DNA from: a bacterium
GTDB taxonomy: Bacteria; Bacillota; Clostridia; Lachnospirales; Lachnospiraceae
Reading direction: 5' to 3'
NCBI GenBank assembly: GCA_028727105.1
Contig: JAQYOU010000160.1
Location: 1-37,489 of the forward strand
DNA: 37,489 nucleotides
Made by a program: the position numbers and the translations under genes. The notes beneath the pieces are model-generated. The model had not been told where the DNA came from. It ran no database searches and saw nothing but the letters and a program-made list of their open reading frames with translations. Below, in pieces: positions 1-9,767 of the stretch (position 1 is its first letter; every line of letters begins with the position of its first letter).

Positions 1-2169
1 GCCCAGGTTCGTGTCACCCGCTCCGGTGCGCCGTTTCACCTCTCCGAAGGTGCGCGTAAAGATCTCCTCCAGTTCCTTTTCTCCCGCATAGCCGCCGGAC
101 CAGGTACTCACAGATGTTCGCGCCGCAGCCTTCGCAGCAGCCGCTCTTGCCTGCTCCTCCAGCCTCTGCTGTTCATATGCCTGCATATCGACTTGACCCA
201 AAATATGCAGACCGGCGGATGTATCACCCGAAAAACCGCTCTCCAGATGCATATATTCTTCTACTTCATACCACGGCACAACAAAGCCGGCACCATGGGC
301 ACAGAAGACGGATCCGGTGGGATGATCCAGATCGCTCTCACTGTCATAGCCGATCTCTGCGACGATCGCATCCTGTCTGCTCTCATCCACCGGCTCATAA
401 CCGGAAAGCTCCAAAACCAGACGCCCCATACCTCTGGTATAGGCATTCACCTCAGAGAGATACCCCTGCATCTGCTCCGCAGGTGCAGTTCCCGTAATCC
501 TTGTCATCACGCCGTCTGCCGAAGTTTCCGGCGGATCAAATGCTCCCTTCATGCGCTGGATATCCGCCATGGCACGGCCGATCTGTTCCGTCGGCACATC
601 CAGAATAAAACGATAATACGGCTCCAACAGAATGCTTTTCGCCTTTTTCAGTCCCTGGCGGATGGCACGGTAGGTTGCCTGACGAAAATCACCGCCCTCC
701 GTGTGCTTTAAATGCGCACGCCCGGTCAGAAGCGTGATCCGCACATCTGTGACCGGCGCACCGGTCAGAACCCCCGGATGCTCCTGCTCCTGTACATGGG
801 TAAGGATCAGCCGCTGCCAGTTCCGATCCAGCACATCCTCCTTACAGGCGGTTCCGATCTCGATCCCACTGCCCCGCTCGCCCGGCTCTAAGAGCAGGTG
901 TACCTCCGCGTAATGACGCAGCGGCTCATAGTGTCCGACACCCTCCACAGGCGCAGCGATGGTTTCTTTATAGACAATATGTCCTTCCGAAAACTCCACT
1001 TCCTCATGAAAGCGCTGCCAGATCAGTGTTTTCAGCACCTGGGTCTGTACCTCTCCCATTAGCTGCATATGAATATCTCTTGCACGTTCATTCCAGATCA
1101 CATGCAGCAGAGGATCTTCCTCCTCCAGCTGCCGCAGCTTGCCCAGAAAAACAAAGGCGTCACAGGTTTCCGGCAGAACCAGACGGTACGTCATGACCGG
1201 TGCCAGTGCAGGAGCTGCCAGCGCAGGCGCTGCTCCAAGTCCGTCACCGGCTGCTGTATGGGCCAGACCACTGAGTGCGCACACCTCACCCGCCTGCACT
1301 TCATCCACAGGCTCATATTTCGTACCGGAATACAGCCGGATCTGATTGACCTTTTCCGGTTCTTCCGCTCCGGTGTCCAAAACATCTTTCACCCGCAGCG
1401 AACCGCCCGTCAGCTTCACCCAGGTGAGACGCCCACCGGCATCATCCCGGGAAATTTTAAATACCCTTGCGCCAAAAGCAGCTTCATACACCGGTTCCGG
1501 AAGAAAACGCTCCATCCCGTCCAAAAGCTCCCGCACACCTTCGCTTTTTAGCGCGGCACCAAAAAAGCAGGGGAAGATTTTCCGCCCCTGTATCTGTTTC
1601 GCGATCTGTATATCATTTAACGCGCCCTGCGCAAAAAAAAAATCCAAAAGCGCTTCCTCGCACATGGCGATGTTTTCCATCCACACTTCGTCATAGCCGG
1701 TAGAAAAATTCTGGCAGCCATCGGATAATTCCTTTTGCAGCTCCTGCATCAGTGCATCTGCAGTCTTCTGGGCCAGGTCCATTTTATTAATAAACAGAAA
1801 TACCGGCACCTCATAGCGTGCCAGCAGCTTCCACAGCGTTCGGGTGTGACTCTGCACACCGTCCGTGCCGCTGATCACCAGCACCGCTGCATCTAAAACG
1901 CCCAGCACACGCTCCATCTCCCCGGAAAAATCCACATGTCCCGGTGTATCAAGAAGCGTGATCTCACGTCCTTGCCAGACAAACCGCGCCTGCTTGGAAA
2001 AAATGGTAATGCCCCGCGCACGCTCCTGCTCGTCTGTGTCTAAAAAAGCATCCTTATGATCCACACGACCAAGGGAACGGATCGCCCCTGCCTCAAAGAG
2101 CATGCCCTCAGACAGGGTCGTTTTTCCCGCGTCGACATGTGCAAGGATGCCAATACTTCGCTTTTTCAT
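1..2169 (-). CDS. Tet(M)-like ribosomal-protection/EF-G family GTPase, C-terminus cut by window edge
   Basis: The reading frame is open from the left edge to an ATG at 2169, giving 723 codons without its stop. Residues 10-17 are the G1 loop AHVDAGKT. The switch II motif DTPGHVDF and the NKMD guanine motif follow, then EF-G-like domains II-V. The order and wording match translation-factor GTPases of the Tet(M)/Tet(O) type, which remove tetracycline from the ribosome. The domain IV tip (about residues 484-495, RAHLKHTEGGD) lacks the SPV(S) residues I recall for Tet(M). The protein is also longer than the usual 640 residues, with an extra tail containing HPTGSVFCAHG. This suggests a housekeeping or unexplored paralogue rather than a proven resistance gene. 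It starts 3 nt after fabT with only a weak Shine-Dalgarno, so translation is probably coupled to fabT. Confidence 0.85.
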   Translation of the reverse strand, partial: MKKRSIGILAHVDAGKTTLSEGMLFEAGAIRSLGRVDHKDAFLDTDEQERARGITIFSKQARFVWQGREITLLDTPGHVDFSGEMERVLGVLDAAVLVISGTDGVQSHTRTLWKLLARYEVPVFLFINKMDLAQKTADALMQELQKELSDGCQNFSTGYDEVWMENIAMCEEALLDFFFAQGALNDIQIAKQIQGRKIFPCFFGAALKSEGVRELLDGMERFLPEPVYEAAFGARVFKISRDDAGGRLTWVKLTGGSLRVKDVLDTGAEEPEKVNQIRLYSGTKYEPVDEVQAGEVCALSGLAHTAAGDGLGAAPALAAPALAPVMTYRLVLPETCDAFVFLGKLRQLEEEDPLLHVIWNERARDIHMQLMGEVQTQVLKTLIWQRFHEEVEFSEGHIVYKETIAAPVEGVGHYEPLRHYAEVHLLLEPGERGSGIEIGTACKEDVLDRNWQRLILTHVQEQEHPGVLTGAPVTDVRITLLTGRAHLKHTEGGDFRQATYRAIRQGLKKAKSILLEPYYRFILDVPTEQIGRAMADIQRMKGAFDPPETSADGVMTRITGTAPAEQMQGYLSEVNAYTRGMGRLVLELSGYEPVDESRQDAIVAEIGYDSESDLDHPTGSVFCAHGAGFVVPWYEVEEYMHLESGFSGDTSAGLHILGQVDMQAYEQQRLEEQARAAAAKAAARTSVSTWSGGYAGEKELEEIFTRTFGEVKRRTGAGDTNLG

Positions 2170-2172
2170 AAA

Positions 2173-2613
2173 TTATGAATATGCGTTCCTGAAATAATCA
2201 TTCAGCTGGTACAAAGACCGGATCAGGATCGCCAGTTCCTCCTCTGAAAGATTGGCTTTTGCATTGGCGATCATCTCCTCATGGAACCTCTTGTGATGCA
2301 TAAAGGCTGCCTTTCCGCGTTCCGTCAGTGTCAGGTAGACCACACGCTTGTCCTTATCACTGCGTGTGCGGGTCACATACCCGTGCTCCACCAGACCATC
2401 CACAGCCCGCGTGAGTGTCCCCGTCGTGACGGACATCAGCTTTGCCACCTCAGAGCTTCTCTTTGCCTCCCCGAGACCTATGGCTTCCACAATATGCATA
2501 TCGTTGTTCGTCATGTCGGAAAATTCCTCTGTGATCAGACATTTTCCCTCTATGTCCATCAGATCCTGAAAAAGATGGACCAGAATCTCATTTAATGTCT
2601 CGTCTGTATTCAT
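2173..2613 (-). CDS. fabT: MarR-family regulator, probable FabT (fatty-acid synthesis repressor)
   Basis: A 146-residue winged-helix MarR protein. The helix-turn-helix is around residues 53-73 (EVAKLMSVTTGTLTRAVDGL) and the wing around 81-95 (RTRSDKDKRVVYLTL). The ATG at 2613 is chosen because AAAGGAG lies 6 nt upstream and the longer open frame would run through fabH. In lactococci and streptococci FabT sits in the fab cluster and represses it, aided by acyl-ACP. Here it is 11 nt after fabH in the same operon. The matching operator (TTTGA-N3-TCAAA) is found four times at the operon promoter at 10068-10128, which strongly supports autoregulated FabT function. Ligand and exact specificity are inferred. 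Confidence 0.85.
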   Translation of the reverse strand: MNTDETLNEILVHLFQDLMDIEGKCLITEEFSDMTNNDMHIVEAIGLGEAKRSSEVAKLMSVTTGTLTRAVDGLVEHGYVTRTRSDKDKRVVYLTLTERGKAAFMHHKRFHEEMIANAKANLSEEELAILIRSLYQLNDYFRNAYS

Positions 2614-2624
2614 GTTCGGCTCCT

Positions 2625-3599
2625 TTACCATTGGATCACTGCAGCTCCCCATGTGAGTCCTGCGCCAAATCCAGCCAGAACGATTCGCTCGTTCTTTTTT
2701 ATCATACCATTTTTGTTCAAAGAATCCAAGAGGATCGGCACACTTGCCGCAGAAATATTTCCACAATCCTGTAAATTCATGGGAAATTTCTCCATCGGCT
2801 GCTTCAAACGCTTTGCCACAGACTCAATGATCCTCCGGTTTGCCTGATGCAGCACAAAATGGTCAATATCCTCCAGCGTAAGACCTGCTTTTTCCACAGC
2901 CTCAGTCACGACCTTCGGCACCGTGCTCACTGCGAATTTGTAAACAGCCTGTCCGTCCATCGTCACATATTGATTTTCCGGCTCATGGCTGGCAAAGGGA
3001 TGGCAGACCGGACGGTTTCCGCAGGCAAGCACTCCGCCGCGCGCACCGTCGGAATACTGAACGAAGGATCTTAGGCCTCCGTTTGTTCCGTCATCCGTCA
3101 TATCACACAAAACTGCCGCTCCCGCACCATCGCCAAACAGCACACAGGTGCCGCGATCATTCCAGTCCATCATTTTTGAGAGCGTCTCTGCACCGATGAT
3201 CAGCGCATTTTTATAAACACCGCTCTGCATATAGGCTGCTGCCGTATTCATGGAAAAAAGGAATCCGGAACACGCTGCGTGCAGGTCAAATGCCACCGCG
3301 TTCGTTGCACCAAGCGCCGCCTGCACCTCGCAGGCAAGGGTCGGCAGCACATGATCCGGAGAGAGCGTTGCCGCAATGATCAGATCCAGCTTTTCCGCCT
3401 GTAAACCGGCCTCTTCCATGGCCTGCTTTGCTGCTGCCACAGACATCCCGGTAGTTGTCTCCTCCACTGCCAGATGTCTCGAACGGATGCCGGTTCGACT
3501 GCTGATCCACTCGTCCGAGGTATCCATAATCTTGCTCAAATCGTCATTTGTAACCGTGCGCGCAGGAAGCGCGCTGCCGGTTCCACATATTTTTATCAT
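2625..3599 (-). CDS. fabH: Beta-ketoacyl-ACP synthase III
   Basis: A 324-residue KAS III, the full family length. The Cys-His-Asn triad is visible: C110 in DLHAACSGF, H251 in HQANRR and N281 in GNISAAS. It condenses an acyl-CoA starter with malonyl-ACP, the first elongation step of type II fatty-acid synthesis in the cytosol. It follows accDA after 54 nt, and that gap holds a decayed mobile-element end (3610-3645). The fabT gene follows after 11 nt. Placing fabH near the promoter-distal end, not at the front as in streptococci, is a local rearrangement of the cluster order. Confidence 0.96.
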   Translation of the reverse strand: MIKICGTGSALPARTVTNDDLSKIMDTSDEWISSRTGIRSRHLAVEETTTGMSVAAAKQAMEEAGLQAEKLDLIIAATLSPDHVLPTLACEVQAALGATNAVAFDLHAACSGFLFSMNTAAAYMQSGVYKNALIIGAETLSKMMDWNDRGTCVLFGDGAGAAVLCDMTDDGTNGGLRSFVQYSDGARGGVLACGNRPVCHPFASHEPENQYVTMDGQAVYKFAVSTVPKVVTEAVEKAGLTLEDIDHFVLHQANRRIIESVAKRLKQPMEKFPMNLQDCGNISAASVPILLDSLNKNGMIKKNERIVLAGFGAGLTWGAAVIQW

Positions 3600-3609
3600 A
3601 AAAAGCTCC

Positions 3610-3645
3610 TAACTGTTCAGTTCCTTTGCAGTTCCGATGCGAAAC
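3610..3645 (+). repeat. Decayed left end of the GTAACTGTTCA MITE family
   Basis: About 31 of 36 bases match the left end of the element at 22120-22305, starting TAACTGTTCAGT and ending GATGCGAAA. No right end is present. It lies between the accDA stop and the fabH start, inside the fatty-acid operon, and would be transcribed with it. It probably marks an old insertion followed by deletion. Confidence 0.6.
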
Positions 3646-3653
3646 TACTGATT

Positions 3654-5351
3654 TTAAAACTTACGAAAACGCTCGTAACGCGCTGCTGCCAGCTCCTCGC
3701 CGCTCTTTTTGCGATTTTCTTTCAGGAAACGCTTCAGTTGCTGCTTCATGGCCTGGGAGATGGACTCCAGCGCGGCCGCATCTGCACCGCCAAACTCCGG
3801 AATGATACCATCGATCACATGTAACTCCAGAAGATCCTGTGCCGTGATCTTCATTACAGACGCAGCTTCCTTCGCACGCTTTCCGTCCTTCCACAAAATA
3901 GAGGCAAAGCCTTCCGGTGAGAGGATCGAATAAACCGCATGCTCCATCATCCACACTTCATTGCTGACTGCCAGAGCTAATGCTCCGCCGCTTCCGCCCT
4001 CACCGATCATGAAAGTAAATACCGGCACGCGCAGTCCGCTCATCTCATAAAGGTTACGGGCAATCGCCTCACCCTGTCCGTTCTCCTCTGCTTCCATACC
4101 CGGATAAGCGCCGGAGGTGTTGACAAAGGTGATCACGGGACGTCCGAATTTTTCCGCCTGCTTCATGAGACGGATCGCCTTACGGTATCCTTCCGGAGAA
4201 GGCATACCGTAATTTCTGGCCGCACACTCCTCCATGGAGCTGCCCTTCTGGATACCGATCACTGTCACCGGCTGTCCATCCAGCCATGCGATACCGCCGA
4301 TGATCGCAGGGTCATCTCTGAAATAGCGGTCTCCATGAAATTCCATAAAGTCATCAAACACACTTTCCATATAATCCTTTGTCTGCAGACGACCCATCTG
4401 TCTGGCTTCACGCACCTTATCCCAGGCACTCTTGGCCTTTTCCCTGCTGGCGCGCTCACGCATCAGCTCCGTCGGCTCATACACATCATTTTCTCTCATC
4501 GGATCAAAATTTGCAAATCCTTTATTCGCATGGCACTTTAAAATCTGATATAAAGTCAGCTTCAGGTCTTTACGCTCTACGATGCGGTCAACAAAACCGT
4601 GCCGTAACTGAAATTCTGCCCGCTGGAATCCCTCAGGCAGACGCTGTCCGATCGTCTGCTCGATGACACGAGGACCTGCAAAACCAATGAGTGCTCCGGG
4701 CTCTGCTAAAATGATATCACCAAGCATCGCAAAGCTGGCTGTCATTCCACCGGTTGTCGGATCTGTCAAAACAGAAATGTAAAGTCCGCCTGCCTCTGAA
4801 TGCTTCTTCAAGGCTGCGGAAGTCTTTGCCATCTGCATCAGAGAGATGATCCCCTCCTGCATACGGGCACCGCCAGAGCAGCAAAACAGGATGACCGGCA
4901 GCTTTTCTGCCGTGGCACGCTCTACCGCCTCTGCGATCTTTTCGCCGACTACATGACCCATACTTCCCATCATGAAACGTGCGTCACACACGCCGATCAC
5001 TGCATCCATGCCGTAGATCTTGCCTTTTCCGACTGTCACACCCTCGGGAAGTCCTGTCTTTTCGCGGGTTGCGCGCACCTTGTCCTCGTACTCGGGAAAA
5101 TTCAAAGGATTTGCGATCTCCTCCGTATCCAGCTCGGTGCACCAGGGCGTAAAGGTATCCTCATCCACCACCATACGAATGCGGTTTTTCGTGCGCACAC
5201 GGAAATAGTAATTACATTTCGGACAAATATATTTCTTTTTGACAACAACCGACTTGACAACTTCCTCTCCACAGCTGGGACAGGTGATCATCTCCTCCTT
5301 CGGCTGTTTGTTCAAAACAATATCTTTTTTCTTTTTAAATAACGCTGCCAT
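3654..5351 (-). CDS. accDA: Acetyl-CoA carboxylase carboxyltransferase, fused beta (AccD) and alpha (AccA) subunits
   Basis: One 565-residue chain covers both carboxyltransferase halves, which are separate proteins in most bacteria. Residues 24-46 carry the AccD zinc finger (C24, C27, C43, C46). The beta crotonase-like domain follows to about residue 285. From about 290 onwards the alpha domain begins, with [30 protein letters not shown] and the glycine-rich [11 protein letters not shown]. The enzyme moves carboxyl from carboxybiotin to acetyl-CoA, giving malonyl-CoA. The biotin carrier (AccB) and biotin carboxylase (AccC), usually next door, are not in this cluster. fabZ precedes it by 14 nt. 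No internal stop or frameshift is seen, so the fusion looks genuine. Confidence 0.95.
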   Translation of the reverse strand: MAALFKKKKDIVLNKQPKEEMITCPSCGEEVVKSVVVKKKYICPKCNYYFRVRTKNRIRMVVDEDTFTPWCTELDTEEIANPLNFPEYEDKVRATREKTGLPEGVTVGKGKIYGMDAVIGVCDARFMMGSMGHVVGEKIAEAVERATAEKLPVILFCCSGGARMQEGIISLMQMAKTSAALKKHSEAGGLYISVLTDPTTGGMTASFAMLGDIILAEPGALIGFAGPRVIEQTIGQRLPEGFQRAEFQLRHGFVDRIVERKDLKLTLYQILKCHANKGFANFDPMRENDVYEPTELMRERASREKAKSAWDKVREARQMGRLQTKDYMESVFDDFMEFHGDRYFRDDPAIIGGIAWLDGQPVTVIGIQKGSSMEECAARNYGMPSPEGYRKAIRLMKQAEKFGRPVITFVNTSGAYPGMEAEENGQGEAIARNLYEMSGLRVPVFTFMIGEGGSGGALALAVSNEVWMMEHAVYSILSPEGFASILWKDGKRAKEAASVMKITAQDLLELHVIDGIIPEFGGADAAALESISQAMKQQLKRFLKENRKKSGEELAAARYERFRKF

Positions 5352-5365
5352 TTTTCACCTCACGA

Positions 5366-5794
5366 CTAACCAATGGCAAAGGTAAGCTCTGCCTGACAAA
5401 CTAATTTTCCATCCACATATGCCTTCGCACTGCCTACACCGATGGGACCTTTTACCTTGATGATCTCTGTCTCCAGGGTAAGAACATCTCCGGGAAGCAC
5501 TTTTTTCTTAAATTTTGCACTGTTGATCCCTGCAAAATATGCGGTTTTTCCCTTGTTTTCCTCTTTTGAAAGAATCGCAACCGCCCCGGTCTGCGCCAGT
5601 GCTTCCACGATCAGCACACCCGGCATCACCGGCTCTCCGGGGAAATGTCCGGCAAAATAGGGCTCGTTGAAGCTCACACATTTTTTTGCCACCGCACGCA
5701 CGCCGACTTCCATCTCCTCAACGGTATCGATCAAAAGCATTGGCTGTCTGTGGGGAATGATCTCCATGATCTCCTTCGTGGAAAGTAACGACAT
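5366..5794 (-). CDS. fabZ: 3-hydroxyacyl-ACP dehydratase FabZ
   Basis: 142 residues, the usual FabZ length, with a hot-dog fold. The catalytic pair is H50 in [14 protein letters not shown] and E64 in IVEALAQTG. The N-terminal [11 protein letters not shown] is typical. It dehydrates 3-hydroxyacyl-ACP to trans-2-enoyl-ACP. It begins 3 nt after fabF and is followed by accDA, so the genes are tightly co-transcribed. No FabA or FabM-type isomerase is seen in the cluster, so the source of unsaturated fatty acids is not evident here. Confidence 0.95.
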   Translation of the reverse strand: MSLLSTKEIMEIIPHRQPMLLIDTVEEMEVGVRAVAKKCVSFNEPYFAGHFPGEPVMPGVLIVEALAQTGAVAILSKEENKGKTAYFAGINSAKFKKKVLPGDVLTLETEIIKVKGPIGVGSAKAYVDGKLVCQAELTFAIG

Positions 5795-5797
5795 TGC

Positions 5798-7030
5798 TTA
5801 CGCCTCCCATCTCTTAAAGAGCAGACTTCCGTTATGTCCGCCAAAGCCCAGAGAATTGCTCAGCGCGTAGGGAACATCCTCGGTATAGTCAGTTTTGCAG
5901 TAATTCAGATTCAGCTCCTCATCCGGGGTCTCATAGCCGACCGTCGCATGGATATAACTCTCTTCGATCTGCTTCACGCAGGCAATGGCCTCAACCGCAC
6001 CGGCAGCCCCCAGCAGATGTCCGATCATGGACTTTGTGGAATTGATCTTCATGTCCTTCGCATGCTCACCGAATACCAGCTTGATCGCGCGGGTCTCAAA
6101 CAGATCGTTGTGATGGGTTGCGGTTCCGTGGGCATTGATGTAGGTCACATCCTCAGGGGCCACGTTTGCATCCTTTAATGCATTTTCCATCGCACGTGCC
6201 GCACCTGCGCCGTCCTCCGCCGGAGAAGTGATGTGATATGCGTCAGAGGAACAACCGTAGCCTGCCAGCTCTGCGTAAATATGCGCACCGCGGGCCTGTG
6301 CATGCTCCAGTTCCTCCAAAACAAGTACGCCTGCGCCCTCGCCCATGACAAAACCACTGCGGTTCTTATCAAAAGGAAGGGAACACTTTGTGGGGTCATC
6401 CACCTCGGAAAGTGCGGTCAGTGCATTGAAGCCTGCAATTCCGATGGGAGTCACACTGCCCTCGGTTCCGCCTGCCAGCATCACGTCCGCATCTCCGTAC
6501 TGGATCGCGCGGAATGCCTCACCGATGCTGTTTGTTCCGGTTGCACATGCAGTGACCACGTTGATACTCTTTCCTTTTAATCCAAACTGGATAGCAACAT
6601 TTCCTGCCGCCATATTGCAGATCATCATCGGCACAAGCAACGGATTCACCCGGGTGGGTCCCTTTTCCAAAAGCTTTTTGTGCTCACGCTCCATAGCCTG
6701 AAGGCTGCCGATACCGCTTCCGATCGCGGTACCTACCATATAGGGATCTTCCTTTTCCATATCAAGCCCGCTGTCTTCCAGCGCTTCCTTGGAAGCCGCA
6801 ACTGCGTACTGGGAAAACAGCTCCATACGCTTTGCTGCCTTAAAATCCATATACTCTTTTCCCACAAAGCCCTTTACCTCAGCTGCGATATGACTCTTGT
6901 ACTCGCTGGCGTCAAAGTGGGTGATCGGTGCGAAACCGATCTCCTTATTCTTGATGGCATTCCAAAAACTGTCTACATTTAATCCGATAGGAGTGATTGC
7001 TCCCATACCGGTCACTACAACTCGTCTCAT
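5798..7030 (-). CDS. fabF: Beta-ketoacyl-ACP synthase II
   Basis: A 410-residue KAS II that elongates acyl-ACP with malonyl-ACP. The Cys-His-His triad is C162 (TACATGTNS), H301 (NAHGTATHHND) and H338 (MIGHLLGAAG), with K333 in NSTKSM. The second His motif reads HGTATHHND where HGTSTPLND is common, a mild variant. fabG lies upstream with a 75-nt gap, and fabZ follows after 3 nt. Confidence 0.96.
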   Translation of the reverse strand: MRRVVVTGMGAITPIGLNVDSFWNAIKNKEIGFAPITHFDASEYKSHIAAEVKGFVGKEYMDFKAAKRMELFSQYAVAASKEALEDSGLDMEKEDPYMVGTAIGSGIGSLQAMEREHKKLLEKGPTRVNPLLVPMMICNMAAGNVAIQFGLKGKSINVVTACATGTNSIGEAFRAIQYGDADVMLAGGTEGSVTPIGIAGFNALTALSEVDDPTKCSLPFDKNRSGFVMGEGAGVLVLEELEHAQARGAHIYAELAGYGCSSDAYHITSPAEDGAGAARAMENALKDANVAPEDVTYINAHGTATHHNDLFETRAIKLVFGEHAKDMKINSTKSMIGHLLGAAGAVEAIACVKQIEESYIHATVGYETPDEELNLNYCKTDYTEDVPYALSNSLGFGGHNGSLLFKRWEA

Positions 7031-7105
7031 GTTTTTTCCCTCTCTGAATCAAATTCACGCAGCCGACACGCATTTGAAGCAACATGTCCTGCGCAGATCT
7101 ATTGT

Positions 7106-7852
7106 TTAGCAGCCAATGCTCATACCGCCGTCCACAGCGATCACCTGACCTGTGATGTAGCGGGCGTTGTCCGAAGCCAGAAATGCAACGGTCTCTGCGA
7201 TCTCCTCCGGCTCCCCGATACGTCCGAAGGGGATCATCCCGGTCATCGCTTCCTTTGCACTGTCTGTCATTGCTTCGATCATCTCTGTTCCCACAAATCC
7301 GGGTGCAACTGCGTTTACCGTGATCTGTCTGGAGGCCAGCTCCCTCGCCACACTCCTTGTCAGACCGATCACACCAGCCTTACTGGCAGCATAATTTGCC
7401 TGTCCGGCGTTTCCCAGCAATCCTGATACGGAAGAGATATTGATGATGCGTCCGCTGCGCTGTTTTAACAGCTGTCTGCTGACGTGACGGATCGTATTGA
7501 AGGCACCTTTTAAATTGGTGCTGATCACTGCATCAAAATCTGACTCACTCATCTTCATAAGCAGCCCGTCCTTTGTGATGCCTGCATTGTTGACAAGAAT
7601 GTCCAGTCTTCCGTAAGTCTTTACGATCTCTGTGATAAAAGCACCGCACGCATCAAAATCACTGACATCGCACTGCATTGCCACTGCTTCTCCGCCTGCT
7701 GCCCTGATCTCGTCAACCACGCCCTCTGCACGCTCTTTGGATCCGTTATAATTTACGACAACAAAGCTCCCGTCTGCTGCCAGCTTTTTTGCCACGCCGG
7801 CGCCGATCCCTCTGGAGGCTCCGGTCACAAGCGCTACCTTTTTATCCAACAT
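7106..7852 (-). CDS. fabG: 3-oxoacyl-ACP reductase FabG
   Basis: A 248-residue short-chain dehydrogenase. The cofactor loop is TGASRGIG near residue 10, followed by NNAG, the catalytic Ser in ISSVSG and the YAASK motif. The C-terminal VDGGM is usual. It reduces 3-oxoacyl-ACP with NADPH. The start overlaps the end of fabD by 11 nt; a GGAGG 12 nt upstream lies inside fabD. Function is supported by its place between fabD and fabF. Confidence 0.95.
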   Translation of the reverse strand: MLDKKVALVTGASRGIGAGVAKKLAADGSFVVVNYNGSKERAEGVVDEIRAAGGEAVAMQCDVSDFDACGAFITEIVKTYGRLDILVNNAGITKDGLLMKMSESDFDAVISTNLKGAFNTIRHVSRQLLKQRSGRIINISSVSGLLGNAGQANYAASKAGVIGLTRSVARELASRQITVNAVAPGFVGTEMIEAMTDSAKEAMTGMIPFGRIGEPEEIAETVAFLASDNARYITGQVIAVDGGMSIGC

Positions 7853-8753
7853 ACTTCTTCAGATCCTCCAATTTATCGATATTTGAGCATTTGATCTCGC
7901 GGTTGATCTTACGTAAAAACCCGCTTAACGTCTTACCGGGTCCGATCTCTACAAACTCATCACAGCCGTCCGCGATCAGGCGCTCGATCGTCTGCTGCCA
8001 GCAAACAGAATGGCAGACCTGTACCGGAAGAAGGGAACGGATCTTTTCAGGATCCGTCACATAATCGGCTGTCACATTGGACAGATATCCAATCTTCGGA
8101 GTGCTGATCTGCACCTTTTCAAGCGCTGTAGAAAGCTTCTGTCCCGCCTCCTGTAACAGGGGCGAATGGAACGGTCCGCTGACCTTCAGGGGAACCACAC
8201 GCTTTGCCCCCGCTTCCTTTAAGCTTTCGGAAGCACGATCCACCGCGCTCTGTTCTCCTGTGATCACAATCTGTCCGGGGCAATTGTAATTTGCGACAAA
8301 CACTTCACCGATCGTTTCCTCACACACCTTCTCGATGACCGCCGCATCCATTCCAAGAACGGCTGCCATCGCGCCGCCTGTCGGCACTGCATTCTGCATG
8401 TACTGACCTCTCTTGCGGATCAATGAAAACACATCCGAAGGCTCCATCACCTCAGCTGCCAGGATCGCTGCGTATTCACCAAGGCTTAAGCCTGCTGCCG
8501 CGTCCGCTGTTACACCCTCCATCTGAAGCACCTTTAAGATGGCTGCCTCTGTGGTAAGCATTGCGATCTGTGTATACTCTGTCTGATCGATCTTATCCTC
8601 TTCCTCAAAGCAAAGCTTTGCCACATCCAGCTTCGCGGCCTCGCCTGCCAGTTCAAATACTTCTTTTGCTGCCGGAAAGGCTTCGTAAAATTCCTTTCCC
8701 ATTCCGATATACTGTGATCCCTGTCCGGGAAACATAAAAACTCTCTTGCTCAT
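7842..8753 (-). CDS. fabD: Malonyl-CoA:ACP transacylase
   Basis: 303 residues. The N-terminal FPGQGSQ motif, nucleophile S90 in GLSLGEY and H196 in SGPFHSPLL identify an acyltransferase that loads malonyl groups onto ACP. It is separated from fabK by 83 nt, the largest gap in the front of the operon. That gap contains a weak CGCTCC/GGAGCG inverted repeat without a T-run. It overlaps fabG by 11 nt. Confidence 0.95.
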   Translation of the reverse strand: MSKRVFMFPGQGSQYIGMGKEFYEAFPAAKEVFELAGEAAKLDVAKLCFEEEDKIDQTEYTQIAMLTTEAAILKVLQMEGVTADAAAGLSLGEYAAILAAEVMEPSDVFSLIRKRGQYMQNAVPTGGAMAAVLGMDAAVIEKVCEETIGEVFVANYNCPGQIVITGEQSAVDRASESLKEAGAKRVVPLKVSGPFHSPLLQEAGQKLSTALEKVQISTPKIGYLSNVTADYVTDPEKIRSLLPVQVCHSVCWQQTIERLIADGCDEFVEIGPGKTLSGFLRKINREIKCSNIDKLEDLKKYVG

Positions 8754-8836
8754 ATACGCTTTTTACTCCTGTCATCTATACAAGGCGCTCCAAATGTTCA
8801 CATGCATCCGGAGCGTCTCAATGAATACAACAATGA

Positions 8837-9766
8837 TTAAAATGTTCGATGTAACAGCTGCTCTGCACCGGATACGATCTCTTCGATGATCTCTGCGCAG
8901 CTGTCCTCACTCTTTACAAGTCCTGCGATCTGCCCTGCCATCACGCTTCCTGTCATCACATCACCATCCACAACCGCTTTGCGCAGTGCACCAAGCGTCA
9001 TCTTTTCCAGTTCTTCCAGGCTTGCACCTTCTTTTTCCATGCGCAGATACTCGCGGGTCATCTTATTTCTGAGCACGCGGATCGGATGCCCGGTGCTTCG
9101 TCCCGTCACCTCAGAATCGATATCCTTGGCTTTGATGAGCTTTTCCTTATAATTCTGATGTACGATCGATTCCTTAGCAGCCACAAAACGCGTACCCATC
9201 TGCACGCCGCTGGCACCAAGCATCATCGCTGCCGCAAAGCCTCTGGCGTCCGCGATACCTCCGGCTGCGATGACCGGAATACTCACTGCATCCACAACCT
9301 GCGGTACCAGAGTCATTGTTGTGGCGGAACCGATATGTCCACCGGATTCTGTACCCTCAGCCACCACTGCATCGGCTCCCGCACGCTCCATCAGCTTTGC
9401 AAGCGCAACGCTTGCGATGACCGGTATCACCTTTGCTCCGGCTGCTTTCCAGCTGTCCATATATTTTCCGGGATTTCCCGCTCCGGTTGTGATCACCGGG
9501 ATCTGCTCTTTCACAAGCAGCTCTGCGATCTCATCTGCCTGGGGATTCATCAGCATCAGGTTCACACCGAAAGGCTTGTCTGTATGTTCTTTCATCTGCC
9601 GGATCTGTTCCGCAACCCAGTTCACATCTGCGCCGCCCACACCGATGATGCCAAGTCCGCCGGCATTGGATACGGCACTGGCCAGCTCCCAGGTGGCGAC
9701 CCATGCCATTCCTCCCTGAATGATCGGATAACGGATGCCCAGCAGTTCACTTATCAGCTCTGCCAT
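8837..9766 (-). CDS. fabK: FMN-dependent enoyl-ACP reductase FabK
   Basis: A TIM-barrel flavoprotein of the nitronate-monooxygenase/FabK family, 309 residues. It begins MAELISELLGIRYPIIQGGMAW and has GGHIG and GTRFVAAKES phosphate/FMN-binding motifs. FabK reduces enoyl-ACP with NAD(P)H and replaces the triclosan-sensitive FabI. The open frame reaches a GTG at 9781 that would overlap acpP. The ATG at 9766, one base after the acpP stop, gives the family-typical N-terminus and is preferred. Its place between acpP and fabD matches the streptococcal order. Confidence 0.93.
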   Translation of the reverse strand: MAELISELLGIRYPIIQGGMAWVATWELASAVSNAGGLGIIGVGGADVNWVAEQIRQMKEHTDKPFGVNLMLMNPQADEIAELLVKEQIPVITTGAGNPGKYMDSWKAAGAKVIPVIASVALAKLMERAGADAVVAEGTESGGHIGSATTMTLVPQVVDAVSIPVIAAGGIADARGFAAAMMLGASGVQMGTRFVAAKESIVHQNYKEKLIKAKDIDSEVTGRSTGHPIRVLRNKMTREYLRMEKEGASLEELEKMTLGALRKAVVDGDVMTGSVMAGQIAGLVKSEDSCAEIIEEIVSGAEQLLHRTF

Positions 9767-9767
9767 C

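Noticed and set aside
114-2059. Several plus-strand open frames (for example 193-711, 1069-1551) opposite the GTPase gene
   Set aside because: They are shadows of the long minus-strand frame, with Arg/His/Cys-rich composition, no family resemblance and no ribosome sites.
2614-2766. Longer N-terminus of the MarR protein (197 residues)
   Set aside because: It would be read through the end of fabH in another frame, and the ATG at 2613 has an ideal ribosome site.
4800-5342. A 180-codon plus-strand frame opposite accDA
   Set aside because: Fully inside a strongly conserved gene on the other strand and with no recognisable motif.
8754-8836. Inverted repeat CGCTCC/GGAGCG between fabK and fabD as a terminator
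   Set aside because: Six-bp stem with a long loop and no T-run; the genes read as one operon.
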